Shown here in pieces: positions 1-8,417 of a stretch of DNA of 11,879 bases. The notes under the pieces were generated by a model. It searched no databases and was not told the origin of the DNA. It saw only the letters and a list, made by a program, of their open reading frames with translations. Numbering within the stretch: position 1 is the stretch's first letter; each line of letters begins with the position of its first letter. Made by a program: the position numbers and the translations under genes. Source of the stretch: Phycisphaeraceae bacterium (GTDB lineage Bacteria; Planctomycetota; Phycisphaerae; Phycisphaerales; Phycisphaeraceae); contig JANQKH010000065.1 of NCBI GenBank assembly GCA_028281215.1, positions 1 to 11,879 of the forward strand, given 5' to 3'.

Positions 1-3000
1 CGTACTGTTCTGGAGGCGGAGGTTGTATTGATAGTCAAGCTGCTGGCCGGGCTGTTGCGGCGCCGGCTGGGCGGCGCGGCCGTTGTTGGGCTGGTTCGCG
101 GCGCCCAACCAGTCTTCACCGCGATAGAAGGCGTACCGCGCATCGCCCGTGCGAGCGATGACCGTCGCTTTGCCACGCAGATTGTCGGCGACGAAGATGC
201 CGCGCAGGTCCGTCTCGCCGCTACGGAATTTCTGGTCCGCGCTGCCGATCGCCTTGACGTGCACGCCTGACGGGCGCAGCCCTTTGACCTTGTCGATCAC
301 GTTCGCGCGAACGCGGCCGCTGCCCTTTTCTTCCTGCACTTCGATCTCGAGCGGTGTCACCAACCCGAGACCACTGGCGAACAGATCATCGCCACGACAG
401 ATCACCAGGTAAGCGCCTTCTTCCTTGAGGTCGAGTTTGATCTTCTTTTCCTTGTCGACGTAGTCTTTGCCGTCGCCGAGTTTCTGTGAGAGCACCAGTT
501 GCGGCGAGATGCCGGCCAAATTCACGGCCGTGATGCGGCTGAGGTTTTTCTCACGCAGGTAGAGTTTCATCAGGTCAACGCGATAGACCTGAAGGTCCGT
601 CTCCTTGATGTTGCGATAATCCAACGTCAGTTCAACCGGTTTGCCTGGGCGGTAGATGTTGACCTCTTCGATGGCGATGCGTTTCTTCTCAAAGTAGTCG
701 ATCGCCTGGCTGGCGTCGGTGTACTTCTCTTTGACCTTGCGGTACCACTCAATCGCGTCCGCCGGTTTGCCCTCGGCGTGATAGATCTGGCCGAGGATGT
801 ATTGCGCGAAGTCGCGGTCCTTGCTTTCGCCTTCAGCGACGACCGTCGCCGCCTTGAGCGCCGGGTCATAGTTGCGCTTCCAGAAATGCCCGAGCGCCAC
901 CATGTATTGGAACGCACTGTTGAACTCGCTCTTGTCGTAACGGTCTTTAAACAGGCCGCTGAGCTTGACCACGGTTTCGTACGCCTTGAGGTCGAGCAAC
1001 ACGTTGGCCATCGTGAACGCCGCGTCGTCAGCGAGCGGGTCTTCCGGGTAATGCGTGAGGTAGGACGACAGCATGTTGACCGACCGGCGGTAGAGGTCGA
1101 CCTTGGTCAGTTTCTTGCCGCCGTTCACGCCGTTGGCGCCATTCGCGCCGTTGACGGTTTCGCCGGAGCCTGAAACGCCCAGGCTTTCCGGCAAGTGCAC
1201 GTGGCGCTTGGTGGCGGGCAGTTTGTCCGCCTGCGGGGCTTTTTCGTATAGCAACTGCGCCAATGCGAACAGTGATCCGCGAACGTCCGCGGTGTCCGGA
1301 TACTGGTACCACAGGCTGTTCTGGTAGTCGATGGAACCGATCAACTCGCCTTCATCCTGGAGGAACGCGCTGATGGTTGAGTCGTTGTCGAAGCTGTTGC
1401 CGATCGTGGCGCGGTAGACGAGCATCGCCCGTTCGAACTCGCCGATGTCGTGATACGCTTTGCCGACGGTGAGAATCTTGTCGAACGGAATCGTCAGATC
1501 GGGATAACGCCGGCGGAGCACTTCGAAGGTATCGACGACGCGCTGCGCGTCATAGAACCCTTCGCTGGTGTGAATCCAGAGCAGCATGCGTGCCACGTCC
1601 CGCTCGCTGTAGCGCGACTGGCGATCGAACAGATGGGGCAGGTAGTTCAGCGCCTTCTGATAGAGCCCGTCGTTGAAGTACGCCGAGGCGAGGGCGTATC
1701 GCTCCGCGTCGTTGATCACGTACTGATCCGGCGATTCCTGCCCGGGGTTCAACACGTTGATTGAACCCACTTTGCCAAGCCGCATCTGATTCGGCTGAAT
1801 CACATCACGAATCACCGTCGGTGGCACGCGGTAATCGCCTGACGCATAGCCGACCAATTCGTAGCTCATCCCCGACACACTTCGTCCGGGCGGGAAATAC
1901 ATCACGATGCGGTCGGAATGGAATTCAACATGCCGGTACGAACCACGCAGCGAACCATCCACCAGTTTCGCGCCGGCAGGCAACGGCTCTTCCACCACCA
2001 TGTAGCGGCCGCGGTTGTAGCTGTAGATGCTCACCGACACCCTGGTGCGCTGGCCGACCTCCAGGTTTTTCACCGGCGACGTGCTGGTGGCGTTGATCGG
2101 TCGACCGTTGTAGAGCAACGTCGCGTGACGGTAGTAGCGGTCGCGCACGTACGGATACGAGAACGATTTGGGGTCGGTCATGTCATCGGAGAAGCCGCGC
2201 AGCGTCGCGCCGTAGGCGAACTGACCGGCGCCGGCCATGCGGAAGGTCACCATGTTCGCCCCTTCCTTGAGCAAATTGTTCGGCACTTGCAGGAGAACCG
2301 TGCCGTCTGTCTTCTTACTTTCGATGGTCTTGACGGCTTTGCCGTTGACCAACACGGCGATGGTGTAGTCTTCACCAGCGGCCTTGGCTTTGCTGTAATG
2401 TTCGGCCAGGGCAGCGATGGCGGGACCGCGCGATTTGGCGGGCGTGAAACCAAAGCAGCCGCGTTGGTTCATCAGCCACGCCGCCGCCTGTTTGGCGATC
2501 GGCGATGTCGGTTTGACCTTGTTGTAAGCCAGCAGCGCGATCGCCGTTGATTCAACGCTGTCATTCAACCACGGATGTTTGCCCTCACCCTGCCAGTGCA
2601 CGCGCTTGGCCGCGACATCGCCAACGCGTTTGACCTTGCCTTCAAGGACAGCCAGAACTTCGCCCGCCAGCGATTTACGATCAAGATTGGCAAACGCCAA
2701 CGCGGTGTAACCCAGTGCGATCGGACTCAGCCGGTTGCGCTCGCGATGCAACGCGTTGACATGTGTGAAGTCGACCGACTTGTCCGTCGACAGCGCGTGC
2801 ACGATCACGGCCCGTGCATCCGTATCGGTCGATGAGATTTGCGTCATGGCGTTGCGCAGATAACCGTTGGCGCGGCGAAGTGTGTCATCATTGACCACAA
2901 TGCCCGCGGCCTTCGCGCGTACCAGCGCCCAATAGGCGGTACTGGAGACGGTCCAGTCGGCATCGCTGCCGACGCCCTGCCAGGCCCAACTGCCTTTCTT

Positions 3001-6000
3001 GTTCTGACTGACGACCAGGCCGCTGACAAGCGAACGCGCCTGTTCGACCAGTTGCTCGTAAGTCTTGGGCGGCGCCTTCACAGACTTGGCATATTCGATG
3101 GCATGTACGACGCCGAGCAACTCACCGCCGGGCGAGTGGCCGATCGGTCGCGACGGCAGTGGCGGCACAAAACCGCCTGCCGACGTTTGAAGACGCCCAC
3201 CGCCGCGCCGCATGGCCATATCGATCACCGCCTGCGTGAGCGACGGCCCGATGCTGACGGTCAACCAGCGCGAGTTGTATTTGCGGTCCTTAGGCAACTC
3301 GACGCTGACGGCTGCGGTGTTGGTCGCCACGCCGCCGCCGTGGTCGGCAAACTCAAGCCCCCACGGGCTGACGTCGGCCACGCGCGCCATTTCGTCACGG
3401 TGATCACCGGCCTCAGCGGTCAACTCGAATGTCAACTCACCCACGTTGGGCGCGGTGAATGCCTCAAACGCAACCTCCGCGCCGATGTGTTCTTCCACCT
3501 TGACGGTTTTGGTGAACTGACCGTACTGGCGTTCACCGCTACGTACATTCAGCGTCAGCTTCACCTCGCCGGTAAAATCGGTGAGGTTATGGACACGGGC
3601 AATGACGCGGGGTTTGTCACCTTCGCGCAGGTGGTTTGGCGCTTTGAGATCGACAAAGAAGTCCTTACGCGTCACCACTTCTGCGGTCGCTTCGCCGACA
3701 AGTGTTTTGACGGTGACACCACGTGCAGTCAAACGCCACTTGGTGGTGTTCGAGGGCATCGGCACATCGACGATCGCCTTGCCCTTGTCGTCGGTGATGA
3801 TGGACGGAATCCAGTGGCCGGCTTCGGGCATCTCGCGCCGGACGAGTGGTGCGCCGCCGGCGTCGTTGCCAGGTGCGTTGCCGATGCCGGATTGAAAGTT
3901 GGCGCCAAAGTCATTGTTGCTTGGGCGAAAACCGCCGGACTGTTGTCCCTGTTGCCCCCGCTGCATCTGTTGTTCGGTGAAGAATGCTCCATCTCCGTTT
4001 GCATTCATGTCCAAATCATCAGCAAATTGCGCCTCCGCACCATCAAGTTGCGGCAGCATCTGGGCTGGCGCGTTTGGCAGATTGCCATTGGTACTAAACA
4101 GGGCATCGATTTCTCGACCATCGCGGCGCAGGGTTTCGCGCCGAATCATGTGTTGCATCTGCGCCAGTTGCTTCAACTCTTCCTGTGCGGCCGCCAACCT
4201 GTTCTGCTCTTCCACGAATTCCTTGACCACACCGCGCGTCACGCCCTGATATTTGAAGGCACACGTGCTTGCAATGCGAAACGCCGTATGTCGATACGCG
4301 CCGGCCTGGAAGAAAGCCAGCATGCGTGGTGTGTAATCAGGAAACGCGCTGAATAACGCCTGGTCGACCAGCGCCAAACTCAGTTCGGCCGCCACCGGCT
4401 TGCCCAATTGGTCCGTCACCGTGAGGTTGACTTTCGCATCCTCGCCCGGTGCGTACACCTTGCGTTGCGGTTCGATGACGACATTCAACTGTCGTTCTAC
4501 GCGGAACGGCTTGCTCGCCCCTCTCAAATTGCGGCCGTCCATCACCGCGGCGGAAAGCCGGAAGTTCGGATAGTGTTTGTGATCCACATCGAGTTTGATG
4601 TCATTGAATCCTTCCTTCAACTCGATGAGGTGGTGCGACAGGATCAGTTCGCCTTCAAACGTAACCAAAGCGATGCCGCTTTTGAGTCGACTGTGCAGCC
4701 GCACATTGACCTGCTCGCCGACTTTGAGTTTGTCGGTCTTGGCGAACAGGCGAAGCTTGGTCTTGTCTTCGTCGTCGGACACGCGGATGGAACCTTGCGT
4801 GGTGACGGTGTTGTCGAATCGATCCTGACCTGACGCGCGCAGGATGTATCGACCGCCCTTGTCCAACTTCAGTTGAATCGTGCCCTCACCAGTCTTGGGG
4901 TCGGTCTTGACCTTGTGTTCACTCACGGTGACTTCGCCCGCCGGTTCGCCGGACCAACCGATCCACGGCACACCGCTGAGCACGGGGTCGGGTTGGCGGG
5001 TTTCGCGCCGGAGCACGAACAGGGTCAGCTCACGTCCGGCCGGTTCACCGTCTGGCGTTTTGGTTTTGACCGTTACATCGACCGGCTCACCAGCGAGCAC
5101 CAGCGGTCGCGTCGGCTTCACGCTGATGCCGTAACCGAGGCGCGCCAGCCAGACCCGGTTTTGACTGGACACATTCTCACCTTCGAGGCTGACATGAAAC
5201 GCCAGCGCGCGGTCGACTTTCATCCGTGTCGTGTCGAACTCAAACTCGAAACGCCCTTTCGCATCCGTCGCGCCGAGTTGAATGCGACCGTCGGGCAAGC
5301 GAAGCCGAACAATGCGTTTGACCACCGGCTCGCCCCAGTAGTATTCCGCCTTCACCGTGCCCTTGATGGATTCGCCGCGGAAGTAGACGGTGCGATCGAA
5401 CTCCATTGACGCCTTCATCTTTTCGAGTTGATACCGCTGAACGACAAAATGACTGCTGTAGGCAACTTCTTCTTTGTCTTTCCGTCGTGCCGTGATGGTG
5501 TACGTGCCGAGCGGCGCGGCCTTGTCGAGGCCCATTTTCGTGTGAAACGAGCCGAACGCACTGAGCTTGACCTGTTCCTGTCGTAACATGCGACCTTGCG
5601 AATCGGTCACGCTCACGATGTACGTCTGGTCTTTCGGCACGACGTATTCGCCATCTTTCACGTCGCGAATGATGCCGCGAAGGGCGACCGAATGCCCCGG
5701 CTGATAAGCTGAGCGGTCGGTGTAGATGTAACCCTTCGGACTCAACCCGCTGCCGACCTGAAGGTCTTGCAAACTCAGATTGTTCGAGGCGATGTTTCCG
5801 TTTGACTTGGCAAACACATTGACCGTGCCGCAGTGCTTCAGTTCGTCGAAGGCTTTTCGATAAACGCCGTCATCGCCGGTCTGACCGGTTGCGAAGACGG
5901 TTTGCCCGTCACTGACCAGCAGGTCGACGCCTTTGGCCGGCTTGTTCGTGACCATGTTCTGCACGTAAACCAGCAATTCACGGCGGCTGGTCTTCATGAT

Positions 6001-8151
6001 CAAATCAAGGTCGGAACGTATGACCAAGGTGGTTGCTTCCAGGTCGTCATCGCTGATATTGATGATGCAGACACCCCCCTGCTTGGCGCCGATCGGTTTG
6101 CCTTCCTTGGTCTTGAAGGGGATTTCGATCGTCTGTTCGATCGGTTTGTACTTGGCGTAGTCTTTTGCCTTGACTTCCCATTGTTCGTCGGGTTGAATCA
6201 GTGCGATGTCGAGGTTTTCAACAGCGCCGGTGCCGTGCGTCTTGCGGAAGTACGCTTCGAGATCGAGGAAATATTGACGGACGGTCAGCTTCTCGATGTT
6301 GCGCACGTTGAGTTTGACATGCGCTTTCTCATTGGTGCGGAATTTGCGCTCCGTGGTCAGTTCGAGGTGCTTTTTGGTCATCACGGTGGCGCGGGCTTTG
6401 GCTCGGCTGGCGTATGAGCCCCAGGTCAACTTGCGGTATGACTCGAGGGCTTTATTCAGGTCACCGATTTTTTCTTCGTAGATCACACCGGTTCGATAAA
6501 GTGCCAAGCCAGCTTCGTCGGTGTTCGGGTACTTGCTGATCAGTTTGGCCCACTCGCCGATCGCATTGAGATAAGCCTTGCGCACGGCGGCGGGGTCGCG
6601 CTTCTCGGCGTCCTTGATCTCGTCCAACTTCCGCGCTTCGGCGAAGTTCAACTGACCCAGCGTGAATAACACCTGGCGGGCGCGGTTGTCCAGTGGGTGT
6701 TTTTCCAGAAACGCAGCGAAGCGTTTGCGGGCATCGGCATAATCACCGTCCGCCACCGCGGTCAACGCCATGTGAAATTCCGCAGTGATGATCGCGCGTT
6801 GGCTGTCCGCCCATTGCGGGCCGTTCGGAAACTGGGCGACGTACTGCTCCCACTGCTTAATTGCGTCGGCGTATTTGCGCTGTTGAAACCGGAGATTGCC
6901 GATCTGATAGACGGCCTGCTTCCGCCATTCGTCGCGCATTTCCGCAGGCGACTTCTTCAGGCGTACGCTTTTCTTGTGAGCCGCTTCGCCGGCGGGGAGT
7001 TTGAAATTCTTCCCGTCGATAAAGGTCTGGTAAGCGGCGATCGCGTCGTCAACGCGACCGTGATGCTGAAACGTTGCAGCAATCTGCCATGCGGCGACCA
7101 CGGCGTAGGCGTGATCGGGATACTTCTTCAAAAACGTGTTCGCGGCCTTCATGGCATGGTCCAGTTCCTGCCGCTGGACGTTGGGCATGTGGTAGCTGCG
7201 AATGACAAACCAATGCACATCACCCCACAACGTTGACATCGACTTGCCGCCCGGTTCCTTGAGTGCCTTGTCGCCGAGTTTGGCGATTTCATCTTCCGGC
7301 GCCTGCTTGGCCATGAGGGTGAGCAGGTCTTCGAGGTTCCGTCGCGCGGCGTCGAACTGGTTGACCGCGATGAGCGACTTGGCCATGCGATAGCGGGCAA
7401 AGAAGCGCAACGGGCCGGACGGCTTCTTGGCCTTGCCGGGCTCGGGCAGACCCACCGTTGCGCCCCAGTCTGGATCAAACTCGTTGAGGTAAAGTTTGAA
7501 ATCCTGGATCGCCTGGTTGTGGTTGTTAGCCTGTTGGATGACGTAAGCTCGTTTGTAGAGAATCTCGCCGCGCAGTGCCGGGTTGATTTCAAGCGTGAGC
7601 GTCTTTCCGTAGAGTTGATAAGCCTTCTTGTAATCGGGTTTGGGCGCACCGGGATCGTTGGGGGCGGGCTTCTTGGCCAACTGGTCGGCGTACTTGACGA
7701 CCACACCGGCGATTTCATTCTTGCGCTCGGTTTGCAATAGGCGATGAGCCTGTTGCTGGTAGAGTTCGTCGGCGGCTTTGAACTTGCGTTGCTGACTCAA
7801 CGCCTCACCCTTGACGAACACCGCCTTGTGAAACCAGCGTGACTTGGAATGCTTGTCGATGATGATGTCGGCGGTCAGCACGGCGGCGTTGTATTGCTTG
7901 GCGTGGAGTTGTGCTGTGGCTTTCAGGTAGAGCGCGGTGTCGCCCTGTTTGGGTTGGTCGGCCAGATAGGCGTCGGCCGCCTTCACCGCCTTATCGTACG
8001 CCTTGGCTTGCAACGCACCGCGGATTGCTTCAAGACCAGCGTCCGGCTCGTCGGCAGCGCGAACCGTCGCCCCCAAAGTGAATGCGATCAACAGCGAGGC
8101 GACCGTCATATGAAACAAGCCGGCTCTGGACGAAACTGGAAGGATGGTCAT
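1..8151 (-). CDS. Giant TPR / alpha-2-macroglobulin-like exported protein, thioester-less; 3' end beyond window
   Basis: One open frame of 2717 codons without a stop runs off the left edge, so the C-terminus is missing. ATG 8151 is the first possible start: an in-frame TGA lies at 8187-8185, and AGGGA sits 8 nt upstream of the ATG. Residues 1-32 look like a Sec signal peptide (hydrophobic 17-30, possible cleavage after VRA). TPR-like helices fill about 38-585. An MG1-like domain follows (RNIE at 617-620). YTDRSAYQPG (810-819) with RGIIRD marks MG2. SLALVDQALF ends near 1267. A Q/G/N-rich insert with a predicted coiled coil (1308-1340) precedes W1447 of the A2M domain. A TED-like alpha/alpha toroid spans about 1630-1930 but has no CxEQ thioester. 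A receptor-binding-like beta region (about 2020-2120, PLPAGA) comes next, then a second TPR block (from 2148) and a second MG1-like domain (RNIK 2513-2516). Known family role: trapping proteases or envelope defence, usually periplasmic. Family assignment is firm; the exact function is not. Confidence 0.93.
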   Translation of the reverse strand, partial: MTILPVSSRAGLFHMTVASLLIAFTLGATVRAADEPDAGLEAIRGALQAKAYDKAVKAADAYLADQPKQGDTALYLKATAQLHAKQYNAAVLTADIIIDKHSKSRWFHKAVFVKGEALSQQRKFKAADELYQQQAHRLLQTERKNEIAGVVVKYADQLAKKPAPNDPGAPKPDYKKAYQLYGKTLTLEINPALRGEILYKRAYVIQQANNHNQAIQDFKLYLNEFDPDWGATVGLPEPGKAKKPSGPLRFFARYRMAKSLIAVNQFDAARRNLEDLLTLMAKQAPEDEIAKLGDKALKEPGGKSMSTLWGDVHWFVIRSYHMPNVQRQELDHAMKAANTFLKKYPDHAYAVVAAWQIAATFQHHGRVDDAIAAYQTFIDGKNFKLPAGEAAHKKSVRLKKSPAEMRDEWRKQAVYQIGNLRFQQRKYADAIKQWEQYVAQFPNGPQWADSQRAIITAEFHMALTAVADGDYADARKRFAAFLEKHPLDNRARQVLFTLGQLNFAEARKLDEIKDAEKRDPAAVRKAYLNAIGEWAKLISKYPNTDEAGLALYRTGVIYEEKIGDLNKALESYRKLTWGSYASRAKARATVMTKKHLELTTERKFRTNEKAHVKLNVRNIEKLTVRQYFLDLEAYFRKTHGTGAVENLDIALIQPDEQWEVKAKDYAKYKPIEQTIEIPFKTKEGKPIGAKQGGVCIINISDDDLEATTLVIRSDLDLIMKTSRRELLVYVQNMVTNKPAKGVDLLVSDGQTVFATGQTGDDGVYRKAFDELKHCGTVNVFAKSNGNIASNNLSLQDLQVGSGLSPKGYIYTDRSAYQPGHSVALRGIIRDVKDGEYVVPKDQTYIVSVTDSQGRMLRQEQVKLSAFGSFHTKMGLDKAAPLGTYTITARRKDKEEVAYSSHFVVQRYQLEKMKASMEFDRTVYFRGESIKGTVKAEYYWGEPVVKRIVRLRLPDGRIQLGATDAKGRFEFEFDTTRMKVDRALAFHVSLEGENVSSQNRVWLARLGYGISVKPTRPLVLAGEPVDVTVKTKTPDGEPAGRELTLFVLRRETRQPDPVLSGVPWIGWSGEPAGEVTVSEHKVKTDPKTGEGTIQLKLDKGGRYILRASGQDRFDNTVTTQGSIRVSDDEDKTKLRLFAKTDKLKVGEQVNVRLHSRLKSGIALVTFEGELILSHHLIELKEGFNDIKLDVDHKHYPNFRLSAAVMDGRNLRGASKPFRVERQLNVVIEPQRKVYAPGEDAKVNLTVTDQLGKPVAAELSLALVDQALFSAFPDYTPRMLAFFQAGAYRHTAFRIASTCAFKYQGVTRGVVKEFVEEQNRLAAAQEELKQLAQMQHMIRRETLRRDGREIDALFSTNGNLPNAPAQMLPQLDGAEAQFADDLDMNANGDGAFFTEQQMQRGQQGQQSGGFRPSNNDFGANFQSGIGNAPGNDAGGAPLVRREMPEAGHWIPSIITDDKGKAIVDVPMPSNTTKWRLTARGVTVKTLVGEATAEVVTRKDFFVDLKAPNHLREGDKPRVIARVHNLTDFTGEVKLTLNVRSGERQYGQFTKTVKVEEHIGAEVAFEAFTAPNVGELTFELTAEAGDHRDEMARVADVSPWGLEFADHGGGVATNTAAVSVELPKDRKYNSRWLTVSIGPSLTQAVIDMAMRRGGGRLQTSAGGFVPPLPSRPIGHSPGGELLGVVHAIEYAKSVKAPPKTYEQLVEQARSLVSGLVVSQNKKGSWAWQGVGSDADWTVSSTAYWALVRAKAAGIVVNDDTLRRANGYLRNAMTQISSTDTDARAVIVHALSTDKSVDFTHVNALHRERNRLSPIALGYTALAFANLDRKSLAGEVLAVLEGKVKRVGDVAAKRVHWQGEGKHPWLNDSVESTAIALLAYNKVKPTSPIAKQAAAWLMNQRGCFGFTPAKSRGPAIAALAEHYSKAKAAGEDYTIAVLVNGKAVKTIESKKTDGTVLLQVPNNLLKEGANMVTFRMAGAGQFAYGATLRGFSDDMTDPKSFSYPYVRDRYYRHATLLYNGRPINATSTSPVKNLEVGQRTRVSVSIYSYNRGRYMVVEEPLPAGAKLVDGSLRGSYRHVEFHSDRIVMYFPPGRSVSGMSYELVGYASGDYRVPPTVIRDVIQPNQMRLGKVGSINVLNPGQESPDQYVINDAERYALASAYFNDGLYQKALNYLPHLFDRQSRYSERDVARMLLWIHTSEGFYDAQRVVDTFEVLRRRYPDLTIPFDKILTVGKAYHDIGEFERAMLVYRATIGNSFDNDSTISAFLQDEGELIGSIDYQNSLWYQYPDTADVRGSLFALAQLLYEKAPQADKLPATKRHVHLPESLGVSGSGETVNGANGANGVNGGKKLTKVDLYRRSVNMLSSYLTHYPEDPLADDAAFTMANVLLDLKAYETVVKLSGLFKDRYDKSEFNSAFQYMVALGHFWKRNYDPALKAATVVAEGESKDRDFAQYILGQIYHAEGKPADAIEWYRKVKEKYTDASQAIDYFEKKRIAIEEVNIYRPGKPVELTLDYRNIKETDLQVYRVDLMKLYLREKNLSRITAVNLAGISPQLVLSQKLGDGKDYVDKEKKIKLDLKEEGAYLVICRGDDLFASGLGLVTPLEIEVQEEKGSGRVRANVIDKVKGLRPSGVHVKAIGSADQKFRSGETDLRGIFVADNLRGKATVIARTGDARYAFYRGEDWLGAANQPNNGRAAQPAPQQPGQQLDYQYNLRLQNST
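1120..1155 (-). repeat. Four 9-bp tandem units encoding an Asn-Gly-x linker
   Basis: Four in-frame imperfect 9-bp units (gccgttcac, gccgttggc, gccattcgc, gccgttgac on the plus strand) encode N-G repeats at residues 2334-2345 (NGANGANGVNGG). They sit in a flexible linker inside the second TPR block of the giant protein. A run of this kind can change copy number by slippage without breaking the frame. Confidence 0.7.
3834..4329 (-). other. Bait-region-position insert of the macroglobulin (residues about 1275-1440)
   Basis: This stretch separates SLALVDQALF (ends 1267) from RREMPEAGHWIP (1438-1449). In animal alpha-2-macroglobulin the protease bait region lies between the equivalent VD-x-S-V-L motif and the FPETWIWD motif, so the insert is positionally equivalent. 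In order it contains a basic/aromatic start, a heptad-like Glu/Gln/Leu helix (1308-1340), a Pro/Asn/Gln linker, an acidic DLDMNANGDG loop, and a low-complexity tract with QQ and GG pairs and many Gly and Asn (1394-1434). The low-complexity part has few hydrophobic residues and looks flexible and protease-accessible. Its role as a bait is inference from position and composition. Confidence 0.6.
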
Positions 8152-8159
8152 GGCGAAAT

Positions 8160-8164
8160 TCCCT
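8160..8164 (-). promoter_or_regulatory. Shine-Dalgarno site for the giant macroglobulin gene
   Basis: AGGGA on the minus strand lies 8 nt before ATG 8151. A second in-frame ATG at 8109 (residue 15) lacks an obvious site and would remove the only early positive charge of the signal peptide, so 8151 is the preferred start. Confidence 0.5.
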
Positions 8165-8200
8165 GTAATCCGGATGGGGTGACATCAACGCTATCGGCGT

Positions 8201-8256
8201 ATATTAGGACGTTTCCGACGTGATTCTGACTAATCGGACTGTCACAAGTGTGTCAC
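8201..8256 (-). promoter_or_regulatory. Candidate promoter and activator site for the macroglobulin gene
   Basis: On the minus strand TAATAT (8206-8201) resembles a -10 box, but no good -35 lies 16-18 bp upstream (TCAGAA at 17 bp is poor). About 45-60 bp upstream of the predicted transcript start, TGTCAC occurs twice on the plus strand (8240-8245 and 8251-8256) as a direct repeat with 11-bp spacing, about one helical turn. A weak -35 with phased direct repeats would fit an activator-dependent promoter. This is a reading of short motifs only. Confidence 0.3.
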
Positions 8257-8320
8257 GATTTGGTGAAAAGGGAAATCCGCGTACGAGGCGACCAAGCCCT
8301 CGGCCGTGAACGACGATCAA

Positions 8321-8349
8321 TTGACGGCCGCAAGCGATTGCTCAAGAAT
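8321..8349 (+). promoter_or_regulatory. Candidate sigma-70-type promoter for the small membrane protein gene
   Basis: TTGACG (8321-8326, five of six to consensus) is followed after exactly 17 bp by AAGAAT (8344-8349, four of six). The predicted start of transcription is near 8356, giving a leader of about 60 nt before ATG 8418. The -35 overlaps the right arm of a 7-bp inverted repeat (cggccgt 8301-8307 / acggccg 8324-8330), a possible operator. The promoter is divergent from the macroglobulin gene. Confidence 0.35.
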
Positions 8350-8417
8350 GCCGGCTGACACCATGATGTGCTTCAAGACGTGCCCCGCCAACGCAAGCAA
8401 TCGCCGTCCGCCCCGCC

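Noticed and set aside
2839..4356. 505-codon open frame on the plus strand inside the macroglobulin gene
   Set aside because: Its codons are exactly in register with the minus-strand codons, and the minus frame carries MG2, A2M and TED motifs across the same DNA. The plus product is rich in Arg, His and Gly with no recognisable domain, as expected of an antisense shadow in GC-rich DNA.
5833..6417. 194-codon plus-strand frame with a plausible-looking hydrophobic composition
   Set aside because: It lies antisense to the MG1-like region and is in register with that frame. It has no independent ribosome site or domain signature.
7149..7718. 189-codon minus-strand frame, Ser/Arg/Thr/Pro-rich
   Set aside because: It overlaps the TPR region of the giant gene in a different frame; its composition is typical of an out-of-frame reading of GC-rich coding sequence.
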